The notes: generated by a model from the letters alone, not told the origin. A stretch of DNA of 64,000 bases from Sulfuricaulis limicola (GCF_002355735.1 NZ_AP014879.1:1364001-1428000), one strand, 5' to 3'. Counted from the stretch's first letter, positions 46,847 through 57,005 are shown. Made by a program: numbers and translations.

Positions 46847-47836
46847 ATGGAAACCGCCGACCACGAAGTCCTGCGCACCGCCGTCGACTGGCTGACGGCG
46901 GGCGAACCGGTTTATCTTGCCACCGTCGCCAAAACCTTCGGCTCCTCGCCGCGCCCGCCGGGCTCGCTCGCAGTGCTGCGGGCCGATGGCCGCTTCGCCG
47001 GTTCGGTGTCGGGTGGCTGCATGGAAGAAGACCTGGTCGCGCGCCTGCGCGCCGGCCGGCTGCCGGAGAAATTTCCCGCGGTCGTTGCCTACGGCGTCAC
47101 CGGCGAGGAGGCACGGCGTTTCGGCCTGCCCTGTGGCGGCAAGCTGGAACTGGTGCTGGAACGGCTGGAAAGCGCGGCCGCACTGCAAAATATTCTGGAA
47201 AGAATCGACGCGCGTCAGCAGGTGGTGCGGCACGTATGTCTCGACACCGGCGAAGCCAGCCTGCATCCGGCCTCGGCGCGCGGGGAATTCTTTTACGATG
47301 GGCGTCATCTGCACAAACTGTTTGGTCCGGGCTGGCGGCTGCTGCTGATCGGCGCCGGGCAGTTGTCGCGCTTCGTGGCACAGATGGGTCAGGCGCTCGA
47401 TTACGAAGTGATCGTCTGCGAACCGCGCGAGGAACTGGCGAGCCTGTGGCAGGTGGACGGCACCATTCTCGATGCGGGCATGCCGGATGATACGGTGCGC
47501 GTTCTCGCCGATGCGCGTTGCGCGGTGCTGGCGCTGACGCACGATCCCAGGCTCGATGACATGGCCTTGCTGGAGGCGCTCGCCAGTCCGGCGTTTTATG
47601 TCGGGGCGCTGGGCTCGCATGCCAACAACGACAAACGCCGCGCGCGCCTCGCCTCGCTCGGCGTCTCGTGCGAACATCTGGCGCGCCTGCACGGACCGGT
47701 CGGCCTGCCGATCGGCAGCAGGACCCCGGCGGAAATCGCGGTCGCGGTGCTCGCCGGTGTCACCGCCGCGCGTCACGGGATCGTGCTTGCGGCCGAGGTG
47801 CCGGATGCGCCTGTCCGGCTGACGGCCGACGGCTAG
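46847..47836 (+). CDS. XdhC/CoxI family Mo-hydroxylase maturation protein
   Basis: A 329-residue XdhC-like protein with the N-terminal XdhC/CoxI domain (VYLATVAKTFGSSPRPPGS, SVSGGCMEEDL) and a C-terminal Rossmann domain (LLLIGAGQLSR). XdhC proteins bind molybdenum cofactor and help sulfurate and insert it into xanthine-oxidase-family enzymes. It starts three bases after iorB and is followed by a cytidylyltransferase, so it is the dedicated assembly factor for the upstream hydroxylase. Confidence 0.88.
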   Translation: METADHEVLRTAVDWLTAGEPVYLATVAKTFGSSPRPPGSLAVLRADGRFAGSVSGGCMEEDLVARLRAGRLPEKFPAVVAYGVTGEEARRFGLPCGGKLELVLERLESAAALQNILERIDARQQVVRHVCLDTGEASLHPASARGEFFYDGRHLHKLFGPGWRLLLIGAGQLSRFVAQMGQALDYEVIVCEPREELASLWQVDGTILDAGMPDDTVRVLADARCAVLALTHDPRLDDMALLEALASPAFYVGALGSHANNDKRRARLASLGVSCEHLARLHGPVGLPIGSRTPAEIAVAVLAGVTAARHGIVLAAEVPDAPVRLTADG

Positions 47837-47841
47837 CGCCC

Positions 47842-48429
47842 ATGCCCGGACCCGGCCCGCGTATCGTCGGCGTGCTGCTCGCCGCGGGCAGCGGGACACG
47901 TTTCGGCGGGCATAAACTGCTCGCGCCCCTGCCGGACGGCACCACCGTCGCGGTCGCCGCGGCGCGGCACCTCATCGACGCCCTGCCCGATTCCGTGGCC
48001 GTGCTGCGTCCCGGCGATGAAACTCTCGCGGCACTGCTCGCGGCCGAAGGTCTGCGTATCGTCGTCAACCCGAATGCCGACGCCGGGATGGGCGCGAGCC
48101 TTGCCTGCGGCGTCTCTGCCGTGGAGGCGGACGGCTGGGTCATCGCACTGGCCGACATGCCCGCGATCCGGCTCGCGACCATCCAGGCCGTGGCCGAGGC
48201 ACTTGCCACCGGCGCATCACTTGCCGCACCCGTTTATCACGGACAACGCGGCCATCCCATCGGTTTCGCACGTGGCTTTCGTGCGGCGCTGACCGCGCTC
48301 ACCGGTGACAGGGGTGGACGCGATATCCTTGCGCAACACTCTGACGAAGTACGCCTGATCGAGACAGACGATCCGGGCGTGCTGGTGGATATTGATCACG
48401 CCGCCGATATCGTCGCCGGGGAGCGCTAA
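47842..48429 (+). CDS. mocA: MocA-like molybdenum cofactor cytidylyltransferase
   Basis: A 195-residue nucleotidyltransferase with LLAAGSGTRFGGHKLLAPL near residue 11, GMGASLACGV and ALADMPAI, the pattern of MobA/MocA proteins. Next to an IorB-type enzyme and XdhC it should add CMP to molybdopterin, giving the MCD cofactor used by bacterial xanthine-oxidase-family enzymes. It starts five bases after xdhC, making a four-gene operon with spacers of 1, 3 and 5 bases. Confidence 0.85.
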   Translation: MPGPGPRIVGVLLAAGSGTRFGGHKLLAPLPDGTTVAVAAARHLIDALPDSVAVLRPGDETLAALLAAEGLRIVVNPNADAGMGASLACGVSAVEADGWVIALADMPAIRLATIQAVAEALATGASLAAPVYHGQRGHPIGFARGFRAALTALTGDRGGRDILAQHSDEVRLIETDDPGVLVDIDHAADIVAGER

Positions 48430-48466
48430 CGCTTTGCTCCAAGGTAAACAGACTGATATCTCGCAG

Positions 48467-48553
48467 GGCGGGTTAGTCGCGCAGCGACGTGACCCGCCGG
48501 ATGCGGCGTCAGCTCGCGGTTCGCATCCGGCGCAATATGCTGCGCTATTGCGC
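48467..48553. repeat. Compound REP-like element with three hairpins
   Basis: Three consecutive dyads lie between the convergent mocA and uup genes: GGCGGGT...ACCCGCC with inner GTCGC...GCGAC (48467-48498); CCGGATGCG...CGCATCCGG (48497-48530), close to enterobacterial REP cores; and GCGCAAT...ATTGCGC (48530-48553). REP elements commonly sit between convergent genes and stabilise mRNA ends or bind gyrase or IHF. Confidence 0.75.
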
Positions 48554-48561
48554 CCTGCGCG

Positions 48562-50463
<1,902 letters not shown>

Positions 50464-50519
50464 GGTGCTTTTTCAGATCAACACGGACGGGTTCGTGGAA
50501 TTTCCGGCGCGGCCCCGGG

Positions 50520-50777
50520 TCAATTCAATTTGTAGATCGCCTGATTCGGCTGGTCGAGCAACTTCTCGGTGCTCTTTATGCCCGTCGAGGTGAGATCGAC
50601 TATGAACAGGACGATGTACACGATCGTTCCAAGAACCAGGCAGGCGAATATCATCTTCAGGAAAAGCTTGAATTTGAAATAGGCGAACACCGCCACGACG
50701 GCGAGAATGGGGGCGGCAATATAGGCGTGACTGGAGATTAAATCGAGACCGCCCTGCACCAAAGCCTCAAATTCCAT
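50520..50777 (-). CDS. Small two-span membrane protein
   Basis: An 85-residue protein with two hydrophobic segments (about residues 17-35 and 41-61) separated by a short basic turn (KFKLFLK). The C-terminal 25 residues are soluble. No family was recognised. It lies 56 bases upstream of uup on the same strand and could be cotranscribed with it. Confidence 0.6.
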   Translation of the reverse strand: MEFEALVQGGLDLISSHAYIAAPILAVVAVFAYFKFKLFLKMIFACLVLGTIVYIVLFIVDLTSTGIKSTEKLLDQPNQAIYKLN

Positions 50778-50863
50778 GATGGCCGCATAGTATCGCGATC
50801 AGCCCGAGGTTATCCAGTCGGCAGGCACGCCGACACCCGCGGGCAACCGGCGCCGTCCGCGGC

Positions 50864-51337
50864 CTAATTTGTCTGTTCGCGGGCGGAATGCCGGGCGCGC
50901 TCGCGCGCGGCGATCTGCGCCGGGCGCGGGACATGCAGCAGGTCGGCAATCTTGTGCACCAGGGTGCGCTCGAAGCGGTCGATCTCGTGGTCGGCGGAGG
51001 CCACCTGCCACATGTGCTCGATGATTTGCTCCTTCTGCGCCGCGGTGTAGTGCTTGTTGATGAGCGCGGTGAACTGGTAGTAATCGGTGGCCTGTTCCGC
51101 CTGTTCCTCCGCCAGGCGCGTGAGTGTTGCGGTCTCCTCGGCCGTCAGCCTGAAATTCTTCCGAATGGCAGCCGTCATCGCATGGCGCTCGACGTCCTTG
51201 ATCTCGCGATCCGTGCGCATGACCTCGAACAGCAACGCCGCCGTGGCCACCTGCACGGCATGACCGTCGCTCCGGCCCTCTTCCAGTGCGCCCGGAATGA
51301 GGTGCCGGTCAAAAAAATGTTTAATGGTTTGCAGCAT
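50864..51337 (-). CDS. TerB family protein
   Basis: A 157-residue all-helical TerB-like protein with TAALLFEVMRTDREIKDVER near residue 33 and MWQVASADHEIDRFE near 110. These are the paired acidic metal-binding helices of TerB, the tellurite-resistance-associated fold. No other ter genes are present, so this is the common stand-alone type of unknown function. ATG 51337 (MLQTIKHFFD) fits the family N-terminus. Confidence 0.82.
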   Translation of the reverse strand: MLQTIKHFFDRHLIPGALEEGRSDGHAVQVATAALLFEVMRTDREIKDVERHAMTAAIRKNFRLTAEETATLTRLAEEQAEQATDYYQFTALINKHYTAAQKEQIIEHMWQVASADHEIDRFERTLVHKIADLLHVPRPAQIAARERARHSAREQTN

Positions 51338-51570
51338 GATTTGGGATTTTACCGTATTGCAGTTTTGATCCAACTCAAGGCAGGAGCAGCGCCGATGTGT
51401 ATAGTCAGGCGACGATCCGTGTGAGGTTGGAAGAACATCCGCCGCGGAGGGTTGTCAACGCGGAGGGTTTCGAACACGTTAAACATCGTACCCCTTTGAG
51501 GCGTCATTCCCCTGTCAGTTCCGGGCGAGCGTCGCCCGGATCATGCCGAATGACCCGTGGAGGTGCCGTC

Positions 51571-52632
51571 ATGCGCAAACCAGTCCTGGCGTTCCTGCTG
51601 GCTGTTCTCGTTTCCGGCGGTTTCGCCGGCGCCGCGCCAACCGTGGCGGCTGACGTGAGCGTGGACATCAGCGTGTTCTACAACGCGCTCGCCCCCTATG
51701 GCCAATGGGTGAACCGCCTTTCCTTCGGCTGGGTGTGGGTGCCGCATGACGTGCCGGTGTCCTGGCGCCCGTACACGCACGGACACTGGGTCTACACCGA
51801 CGATTACGGCTGGTACTGGGTGTCGTACTGGCCGTGGGGCTGGGCGCCGTTTCATTACGGCCGCTGGGCTTACGATGACGATTACGGCTGGGTGTGGGTG
51901 CCCGACACGGTGTGGGGGCCGGCGTGGGTGGACTGGCGCTACGGCGACGGCTGGATCGGCTGGGCACCGCTGCCGCCCATGGCCGTGTGGCGGCCGGGGG
52001 TCGGCTTCAGTGTCCGGATCGTCGAGATCGAGCGTTATGTTCATCCGACCAGCTGGGTGTTTTGTCACGAACGCAACTTCCGGCGCGAACATGTGTATCG
52101 CCACATCGAACTGGCGGCGCGCAACGTGACCATCATCCAGCGCACCAGCAACATTACCCGCTACGTCGTCGAGCAGGACCGCATCGTCAATCGCGGCCAT
52201 GACGTCGACCGGCTGGAAAAGGACACGGGGCAACGCTTCACGCGTTATCGCGTGCGCGAGGTGGCCTCGGCAGCCGAACAGCGTTCGACGCCGCGCGGCA
52301 ACGAATTTTCGGTCTACCGGCCGAAAGTGAGCCCGGCGCTGCCCGGCGCCCGTCCGCCGTCGTCCCCTCCGCCGCGCGCGGCCGAACCGCCTGAACGCAT
52401 CCGCCAACAACAGGAAACCCAGCGTCAACAATTGCTCAGGCAGCAGCAAACGGAACGCCAGCAGCTGCAGGAGCATTACCGCCGGCAACAGCAATCGGAG
52501 ATCAGGGTTCTCGACGAGCAGCATGGCCGCGAGCAGAAGTTGCTGGAACGACGGCAACAAAGGGAATACCGGATGGCGCCACAATCACGCAAGGACGAGA
52601 AATCCGGCGAGCGCCGCCGGGACACCAGATAG
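51571..52632 (+). CDS. Trp/Tyr-rich secreted protein, DUF6600-like
   Basis: A 353-residue protein with a signal peptide (residues 1-27). Residues 40-130 are extraordinarily rich in Trp, Tyr and Gly, with two copies of DDYGW(Y/V)WV and the segment WGPAWVDWRYGDGWIGWAPL, resembling DUF6600 repeats. A Pro-rich hinge near residue 250 leads to a Gln/Arg-rich, probably coiled-coil tail (RQQQETQRQQLLRQQQTER). It is likely periplasmic or cell-surface. GGAGG precedes the ATG. Function is unknown. Confidence 0.72.
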   Translation: MRKPVLAFLLAVLVSGGFAGAAPTVAADVSVDISVFYNALAPYGQWVNRLSFGWVWVPHDVPVSWRPYTHGHWVYTDDYGWYWVSYWPWGWAPFHYGRWAYDDDYGWVWVPDTVWGPAWVDWRYGDGWIGWAPLPPMAVWRPGVGFSVRIVEIERYVHPTSWVFCHERNFRREHVYRHIELAARNVTIIQRTSNITRYVVEQDRIVNRGHDVDRLEKDTGQRFTRYRVREVASAAEQRSTPRGNEFSVYRPKVSPALPGARPPSSPPPRAAEPPERIRQQQETQRQQLLRQQQTERQQLQEHYRRQQQSEIRVLDEQHGREQKLLERRQQREYRMAPQSRKDEKSGERRRDTR

Positions 52633-52648
52633 CGGCTGACAGGAGCGG

Positions 52649-52903
52649 ATGATTCATCCCATGACCGCCCCTCATTTCGTTATCCGCGTGGAGTGTTATG
52701 CCGGGTACCGCGGCGAGCAGGAACCGCAGCGCTTCTGGCTGGGCGAGCGTCCGGTCGAAGTCGCGGAGATTCTCGACCGCTGGCTTGCGCCCGAGCACCG
52801 TTATTTCAAGATCCGTGGTAACGATGCCGCCATCTGCATTCTGCGGCACGACACGCAAGCTGACCTCTGGGAGCTCGCCTTGTTCGAAGGCCGTCCGGGC
52901 TGA
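52649..52903 (+). CDS. Hypothetical small soluble protein
   Basis: An 84-residue protein with the core FVIRVECYAGYRGEQEPQRF and a C-terminal RHDTQADLWELALFE that looks conserved. The segment PQRFWLGERPVEVAEILDRW is typical of short proteins that I have seen annotated as hypothetical beside DUF504 genes. A second ATG four codons in is possible. It precedes the DUF504 gene by 23 bases and may share its transcript. Confidence 0.6.
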   Translation: MIHPMTAPHFVIRVECYAGYRGEQEPQRFWLGERPVEVAEILDRWLAPEHRYFKIRGNDAAICILRHDTQADLWELALFEGRPG

Positions 52904-52926
52904 ACCGCCGGCCATTCCGCATTGAC

Positions 52927-53244
52927 ATGCTGCCAATCCAGAAACTGCTGAGCCGCCTCCGCTGGGACCCGCGCTACCGCCGCGGACGATTCGAGCTCGG
53001 CTATTACGACCGCATCAAGCGCGGCATCGTGATCGTGCCCTTCGATATCATTTATTTCCCGACCGGGGCGCCGGGGACATTTGAAATCCAGGACGAGGAA
53101 GCCATCGTGCACCGCATCCCGTTCCACCGCGTGCGGCGCGTGTACCGCGACGGGCGTTGCATCTGGGAACGCCACCCGCCGGGCGATGCTCCCGGCGTCA
53201 ACCCGGCCGCGGTTCGGCGACGTGCCGGTAAACCCGGCGCGTGA
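52927..53244 (+). CDS. DUF504 (UPF0248-like) protein
   Basis: A 105-residue protein with the DUF504 core: IQKLLSRLRWDPRYRRGRF, then IVPFDIIYFP, and IPFHRVRRVYRDGRCIWER. The family is best known from archaea (UPF0248) and as a domain fused to 2H phosphoesterases in eukaryotes, hinting at RNA metabolism. The C-terminal 25 residues are low complexity. The 3' end overlaps the convergent next gene by 47 bases. Confidence 0.75.
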   Translation: MLPIQKLLSRLRWDPRYRRGRFELGYYDRIKRGIVIVPFDIIYFPTGAPGTFEIQDEEAIVHRIPFHRVRRVYRDGRCIWERHPPGDAPGVNPAAVRRRAGKPGA

Positions 53245-53851
53245 GTTCAACGGCCAGCTCGCCGGCCACGCCGGTCATCACGGAATAAACCGTGTCAGAC
53301 ACCGAATCGCGGGCGATGCTGAACAGCGACGGAATGCGCACCGAACGGCTCAGTGCCCGGGTCTCGGCGGCGTACAGCCGCATGATCTCGTGCAACAGCT
53401 TTTCGAACTCCGCGCGCGGGTACTGCGCGGCCACCGCCGCGCGGAACCGCGGCACGGTTTCCCAGCGGGTGAACAAGGCATGCGCCGCCGCGAGCAGCAT
53501 TTCGGCGCGACGCCGGCGGAACGGTTCGAGCTCGTGATATTCGATGCGGATGTTGACGGGAAACACGGCGGCCTCGCGCAGAAAGCGCTGATCCACCTCG
53601 CGCGCCTGCTGCAACAATGCTTCCACGTCGGCCGGTCCGGGCGCGCCGCCCGCCTGCCGCGTCGCGGCCGCGCGCAGGATCGCCGCACGGTCCTTCTCGA
53701 TTTCCTTGCGCAGGTTGATCTCGAGAAACGAACGGAACACCGGCAACAGCAGCCGGAACAGCGCGTGCGACTCCAGTTGCCGGATGGTGCGCGCGCTGAA
53801 CTCCCGCATCATCGCGGCGTCCATGGCGCACAGGGCCCGGGCCTTGTCCAC
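53198..53851 (-). CDS. Hypothetical helical protein
   Basis: A 217-residue soluble protein, mainly amphipathic helices, rich in Ala, Arg and Glu. I do not recognise it. No signal or membrane segment is evident, although the region VSDTVYSVMTGVAGELAVEL is mildly hydrophobic. It overlaps the 3' end of the DUF504 gene by 47 bases, antisense. It follows the methyltransferase gene on the same strand by 23 bases. Confidence 0.55.
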   Translation of the reverse strand: MDKARALCAMDAAMMREFSARTIRQLESHALFRLLLPVFRSFLEINLRKEIEKDRAAILRAAATRQAGGAPGPADVEALLQQAREVDQRFLREAAVFPVNIRIEYHELEPFRRRRAEMLLAAAHALFTRWETVPRFRAAVAAQYPRAEFEKLLHEIMRLYAAETRALSRSVRIPSLFSIARDSVSDTVYSVMTGVAGELAVELTRRVYRHVAEPRPG

Positions 53852-53874
53852 GGCGCCTGACGCGGGCCTGCCGG

Positions 53875-54657
53875 TCAGGGTCCGGGTTTGCGGGCCCGGT
53901 GAAAGCCGATCATGCCGAGCAGCAGGCTTCTGGCCTGCACGTTATCGAAGCCGGTGTGTTTCAACAACTGCGAAAACTCCTCGACCGAGTAGAACAGGCT
54001 CAGGGTGTCGATGAAATATTTCTTGCAGTTGCGCGCCGCCATGCCGCTGCGGAACAGCACCGCCGTCACCGACAGGCTCACGCGCAGGTAGGCATAATAC
54101 AGGCGCTCGATCGTGCGGTTGCCGGGGCGCAGCATGTCGCAATGATAAAAATGCCCGCCGGGCTTCAGCACGCGGTGAACCTCCCGGGCGACGTCCATGA
54201 TGCGCAAATGGCGCGACGCCCATTGCAGCGTCACCACGTCGAAATGATTGTCGGGAAACGGCAGCTTGTGCACGTCGCCGATGACGCTTTCAATGTGAAA
54301 CCCCTCCCGCGCGGCGCGCTGGCGGCCGACTTCCTGCATCGCCGTGCTGCGATCCATGGCGTACACCTGGAGGTCGGGTTGCTTGCGCAGCATGGCCAGC
54401 CCGACGGCATTGGTGCCGGCGCAGACGTCCAGCGCCCTCTGCCCGCTTTGCAGTTCGATGGTCGCGAGAAAGCTGTTGCGGAACCAGTTCCACATCCCCA
54501 GGCTGGCGACGTGATTGGCGCGGTCGTAATACCCGGCTACGTCGGCGAACACGTCGTTCAGTTCCTCGGTCCAGACCTGCTTTAACAGTTTTTCCCGGGT
54601 GTCCTCCCGGTCCGCAAAGTGCATTTCTCCCAGAAGAATACCTTCGCCATTAGCCAT
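53875..54657 (-). CDS. UbiE/MenG-like class I methyltransferase
   Basis: A 260-residue SAM-dependent methyltransferase. The SAM motif is RALDVCAGTNAVGLAML, with later motifs VIGDVHKLPFPDNHFDVVT and HRVLKPGGHF. The YYDRANHVASLGMWNWFRN start and the C-terminal SLFYSVEEFSQLLKHTGF resemble UbiE, but the UbiE-specific GxRN loop is replaced by ASRHL, so the substrate may differ from ubiquinone precursors. AGGA seven bases before this ATG supports the start; a further start at 54714 is possible. Confidence 0.78.
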   Translation of the reverse strand: MANGEGILLGEMHFADREDTREKLLKQVWTEELNDVFADVAGYYDRANHVASLGMWNWFRNSFLATIELQSGQRALDVCAGTNAVGLAMLRKQPDLQVYAMDRSTAMQEVGRQRAAREGFHIESVIGDVHKLPFPDNHFDVVTLQWASRHLRIMDVAREVHRVLKPGGHFYHCDMLRPGNRTIERLYYAYLRVSLSVTAVLFRSGMAARNCKKYFIDTLSLFYSVEEFSQLLKHTGFDNVQARSLLLGMIGFHRARKPGP

Positions 54658-54852
54658 AAATTGTCCTGTCGTTGGTTGCTTTCGGAAACAGCCCGATGGT
54701 CTCTTTTTAGCCAAAAAGCCGCGCGGCGGTTTTGCGCCAAGTCAAAAATCCGTCGTCCGGGCAATAAATGATTTTTGATTATACCTGCTTGCGCACGCGC
54801 GCAAACCCGGCCGTGCGGGACCCGGGCGCTGGCGAATCCGGGGCCGTCGCCT

Positions 54853-55989
54853 ATGTTTAGTATGTATCTGGCCGGGCACAGCACAGGGGAACTCGTGACT
54901 AAATCTACCTTTCCCCCGAGCGGAAGCGTCTCCGTGGACGGGATCGAGGTCGTCGAACTGTCGGATGTCGATCTCGATTTCGCCGTCGAAGAGGCGTTTC
55001 GGCAAGGGGTGCCCCAGGCTTCCGCCACGACACACACGGACGCGGCCAATCCGCAGGACCTGGGCGCGCTCGAACTGTTTCAGGGCGTCGGTGAACAGGA
55101 CCTGGCCGCGTATGCGGCACGTTGCCAGTTGCTCCACGCCGTCCCCGGTCATGTTCTGTTTTCGCCCGGGCGGCTCAATACCAAAATATTCTTCGTGCTC
55201 GAGGGCCAGGTGCGGCTCTACGCCCAGACAGGCGACAAACGGCCCATGGCCGTCGCCGACGTCGGCCACTCGACCGGTCTGCGCTCGGCCCTCGCCATGC
55301 AGCCCCTGGATCATTCCGCGATCGTCACGGAAGCCTCCCGCCTCCTGGTGCTGGACATCTCGGCCGTCGACGAGCTCGTCAAACGATCCCATGCCTTCGC
55401 GCGCAACTATGCCGCGCTGCTGGCCGGCTACCTGCGCGGCGATGACTGCCTGCACGTCGGTACGCGCATGGGCGCCGCCACGCAACACGGATACATCGAC
55501 GAACTCACCTTGCTGCGCAATCAGCGCTGGCTGGATGAAATGCTGCCGCGGCTTCTGGGCCGCTGCCGGATCGGCGACAAAACGCTCGCCGTCGCCGCTT
55601 TTGCCGTCGACAAGCTCGACGAGATCGTGAAACAACACGGCATCGGGCCGGCCCTGCGCGTGCTCGAAACCATTGGCCACTGGATGCAGGATCAAACGCG
55701 CCCCACCGACATCCTGGCCATCAGCAAGAATCGTTACATCTTCGCGTTCCTGCCGGACTGCGATCTCGACGCCGCGCGCGGTCTGGCCGGCCGCCTCAAG
55801 GCCCAGATCCAGAGCCTGCCGATCCCGCTGGCGACGGAGAAAGCACCGCAACCGATTACGGTCACGCTCTCACTCGGCATCGCCGAACTCGAGCGGGGCA
55901 AGGGCGAACAGGATTTTCTGGGCAAAACCGAGGCGTTGATCCAGAAATCCATCAAGCTTGGCGGCAACTGGTTGAGCGAAGCGTTCTAG
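54853..55989 (+). CDS. Cyclic-nucleotide-binding domain plus degenerate GGDEF domain
   Basis: A protein of about 378 residues. The middle (about 75-190) is a cNMP-binding domain (LFQGVGEQDLAAYAARCQLL, KIFFVLEGQVRLYA). The last 165 residues align with a GGDEF cyclase domain: DELTLLRNQRWLDEMLPRLL at its start and PITVTLSLGIAELERG at the end. The catalytic GGDEF motif is replaced by NRYIFAFLPD, so it is probably not a diguanylate cyclase. The cNMP pocket also lacks an obvious FGE...R. A GTG at 54895 is the other likely start. Confidence 0.75.
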   Translation: MFSMYLAGHSTGELVTKSTFPPSGSVSVDGIEVVELSDVDLDFAVEEAFRQGVPQASATTHTDAANPQDLGALELFQGVGEQDLAAYAARCQLLHAVPGHVLFSPGRLNTKIFFVLEGQVRLYAQTGDKRPMAVADVGHSTGLRSALAMQPLDHSAIVTEASRLLVLDISAVDELVKRSHAFARNYAALLAGYLRGDDCLHVGTRMGAATQHGYIDELTLLRNQRWLDEMLPRLLGRCRIGDKTLAVAAFAVDKLDEIVKQHGIGPALRVLETIGHWMQDQTRPTDILAISKNRYIFAFLPDCDLDAARGLAGRLKAQIQSLPIPLATEKAPQPITVTLSLGIAELERGKGEQDFLGKTEALIQKSIKLGGNWLSEAF

Positions 55990-56096
55990 GTATTATTCTC
56001 CCGCAGTGGCATGCCCGGGTTCTGCCACGCCCCGCTCCTGCTGTCGATACCAACACTGTACGGTGTGTATTTCTCGCTGGCAGATAATCCTCGCTA

Positions 56097-56144
56097 TTGA
56101 GTCTCATGAGTGTATAGTGGCTATACCTGACTGATTTAATCAGT
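56097..56144 (+). promoter_or_regulatory. Candidate promoter with two palindromes
   Basis: TTGAGT (56097-56102), 18 bases, then CTATAC (56121-56126) as -10. The -10 lies in the perfect dyad GTATAG-TGG-CTATAC (56112-56126). Just below it is a second perfect dyad, ACTGATT-T-AATCAGT (56130-56144), in the position expected for an operator near the transcription start. It faces the 76-residue gene and the DsrC-like gene. Confidence 0.5.
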
Positions 56145-56203
56145 TATTAGCACGCACTCTCCCCGGATTGGCGAGAGTGAACACAACCCACGGAGGGTTA
56201 GCC

Positions 56204-56434
56204 ATGAAGCAATATTCCCCAGCAATTACCAGCACGACAGACCCGATCAACGGTTTCAACATCACCAAACTCGAAGACCGACCCCATGTTGTTGAGGGCG
56301 ACAAGGCCACCGGCCTGACGATTTACTTCGAAACCAAAGCCACACGCCAGACCTACCTCGACATGCCTGTTGAGCGCCCGGAACAGGATTTATCCAAAAC
56401 GTTGAGCAACCCAACGGGCAACTACTCCAGCTGA
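56204..56434 (+). CDS. Hypothetical protein upstream of the DsrC-like gene
   Basis: A 76-residue soluble protein starting MKQYSPAITSTTDPINGFNI, with no recognised family. The segment LEDRPHVVEGDKATGLTIYF looks like a beta-rich core; the last 15 residues are polar. GGAGG precedes ATG 56204. It lies in the same direction as the Cys-less DsrC gene 196 bases downstream, and both start MKQ. They may form a unit, although the gap could hold another promoter. Confidence 0.6.
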   Translation: MKQYSPAITSTTDPINGFNITKLEDRPHVVEGDKATGLTIYFETKATRQTYLDMPVERPEQDLSKTLSNPTGNYSS

Positions 56435-56630
56435 GATTTCAGGCTCCGGTTTCAATGGATTTGAGCCGGCATCAGACCCTGCCGGCACGGCGAACCTGAC
56501 CAGGAAGACGGGGCGCGGGATGTTACAACCGCGCTTCACGATCCTGATCGTCAGGCGTCGATTGCCTGTCGAAGGCTTCGCTTCTCCGACGTATTACTCC
56601 CCCGCTCACAAGCTTTATAAGGAAACTTTT

Positions 56631-57002
56631 ATGAAACAATTCATAGCAGATCCGCAGGAAACCGAGAATTCAGGTAAAGATATGCGCGACCGTCTGGTCG
56701 AGCTGGGCGACCAGCGCTGGGGTCGCAGCAAGTCCCTGGCGCTGGCCAAAAGCGAAGGCGTGGATTTGAACGACGAACATTGGGAAGTGATTCTTTTCCT
56801 GCGCAAGTTTTATCTGGACCATGGCCTGCCGATCACGGCGCGGATAACCGCCCGGGCGCTCAACAAAAACTTTTCCGGCCTGGGTGGCAGCAAGTACCTG
56901 AACCGGCTTTTCAGTGGCGGCCCGGTGACGCAAGGCAGCCGGCTCGCCAATCTGCGTACCCCGGCGTACGCCACCGACCCTTCGTTTGGCACCAGCTACT
57001 GA
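56631..57002 (+). CDS. DsrC/TusE-family protein without cysteines (RspA-like)
   Basis: A 123-residue protein with the DsrC fold blocks DERHWEVILFLRKFY-like (here DEHWEVILFLRKFYLDHGLP), ALNKNF, GGSKYLNRLFSGGPV. In sulfur-trafficking DsrC and TusE the C-terminal arm after GGP carries one or two essential cysteines. Here the arm is TQGSRLANLRTP... and the whole protein has no cysteine at all. Such members have been called RspA-type, with a suggested regulatory role in sulfur metabolism. The start follows AAGGAAA. A terminator follows the gene. Confidence 0.82.
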   Translation: MKQFIADPQETENSGKDMRDRLVELGDQRWGRSKSLALAKSEGVDLNDEHWEVILFLRKFYLDHGLPITARITARALNKNFSGLGGSKYLNRLFSGGPVTQGSRLANLRTPAYATDPSFGTSY

Positions 57003-57005
57003 AAT

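Noticed and set aside
45257-47899. An 880-residue minus-strand open frame opposite iorB and xdhC
   Set aside because: Antisense to two clearly recognised genes, without domain or ribosome-binding support.
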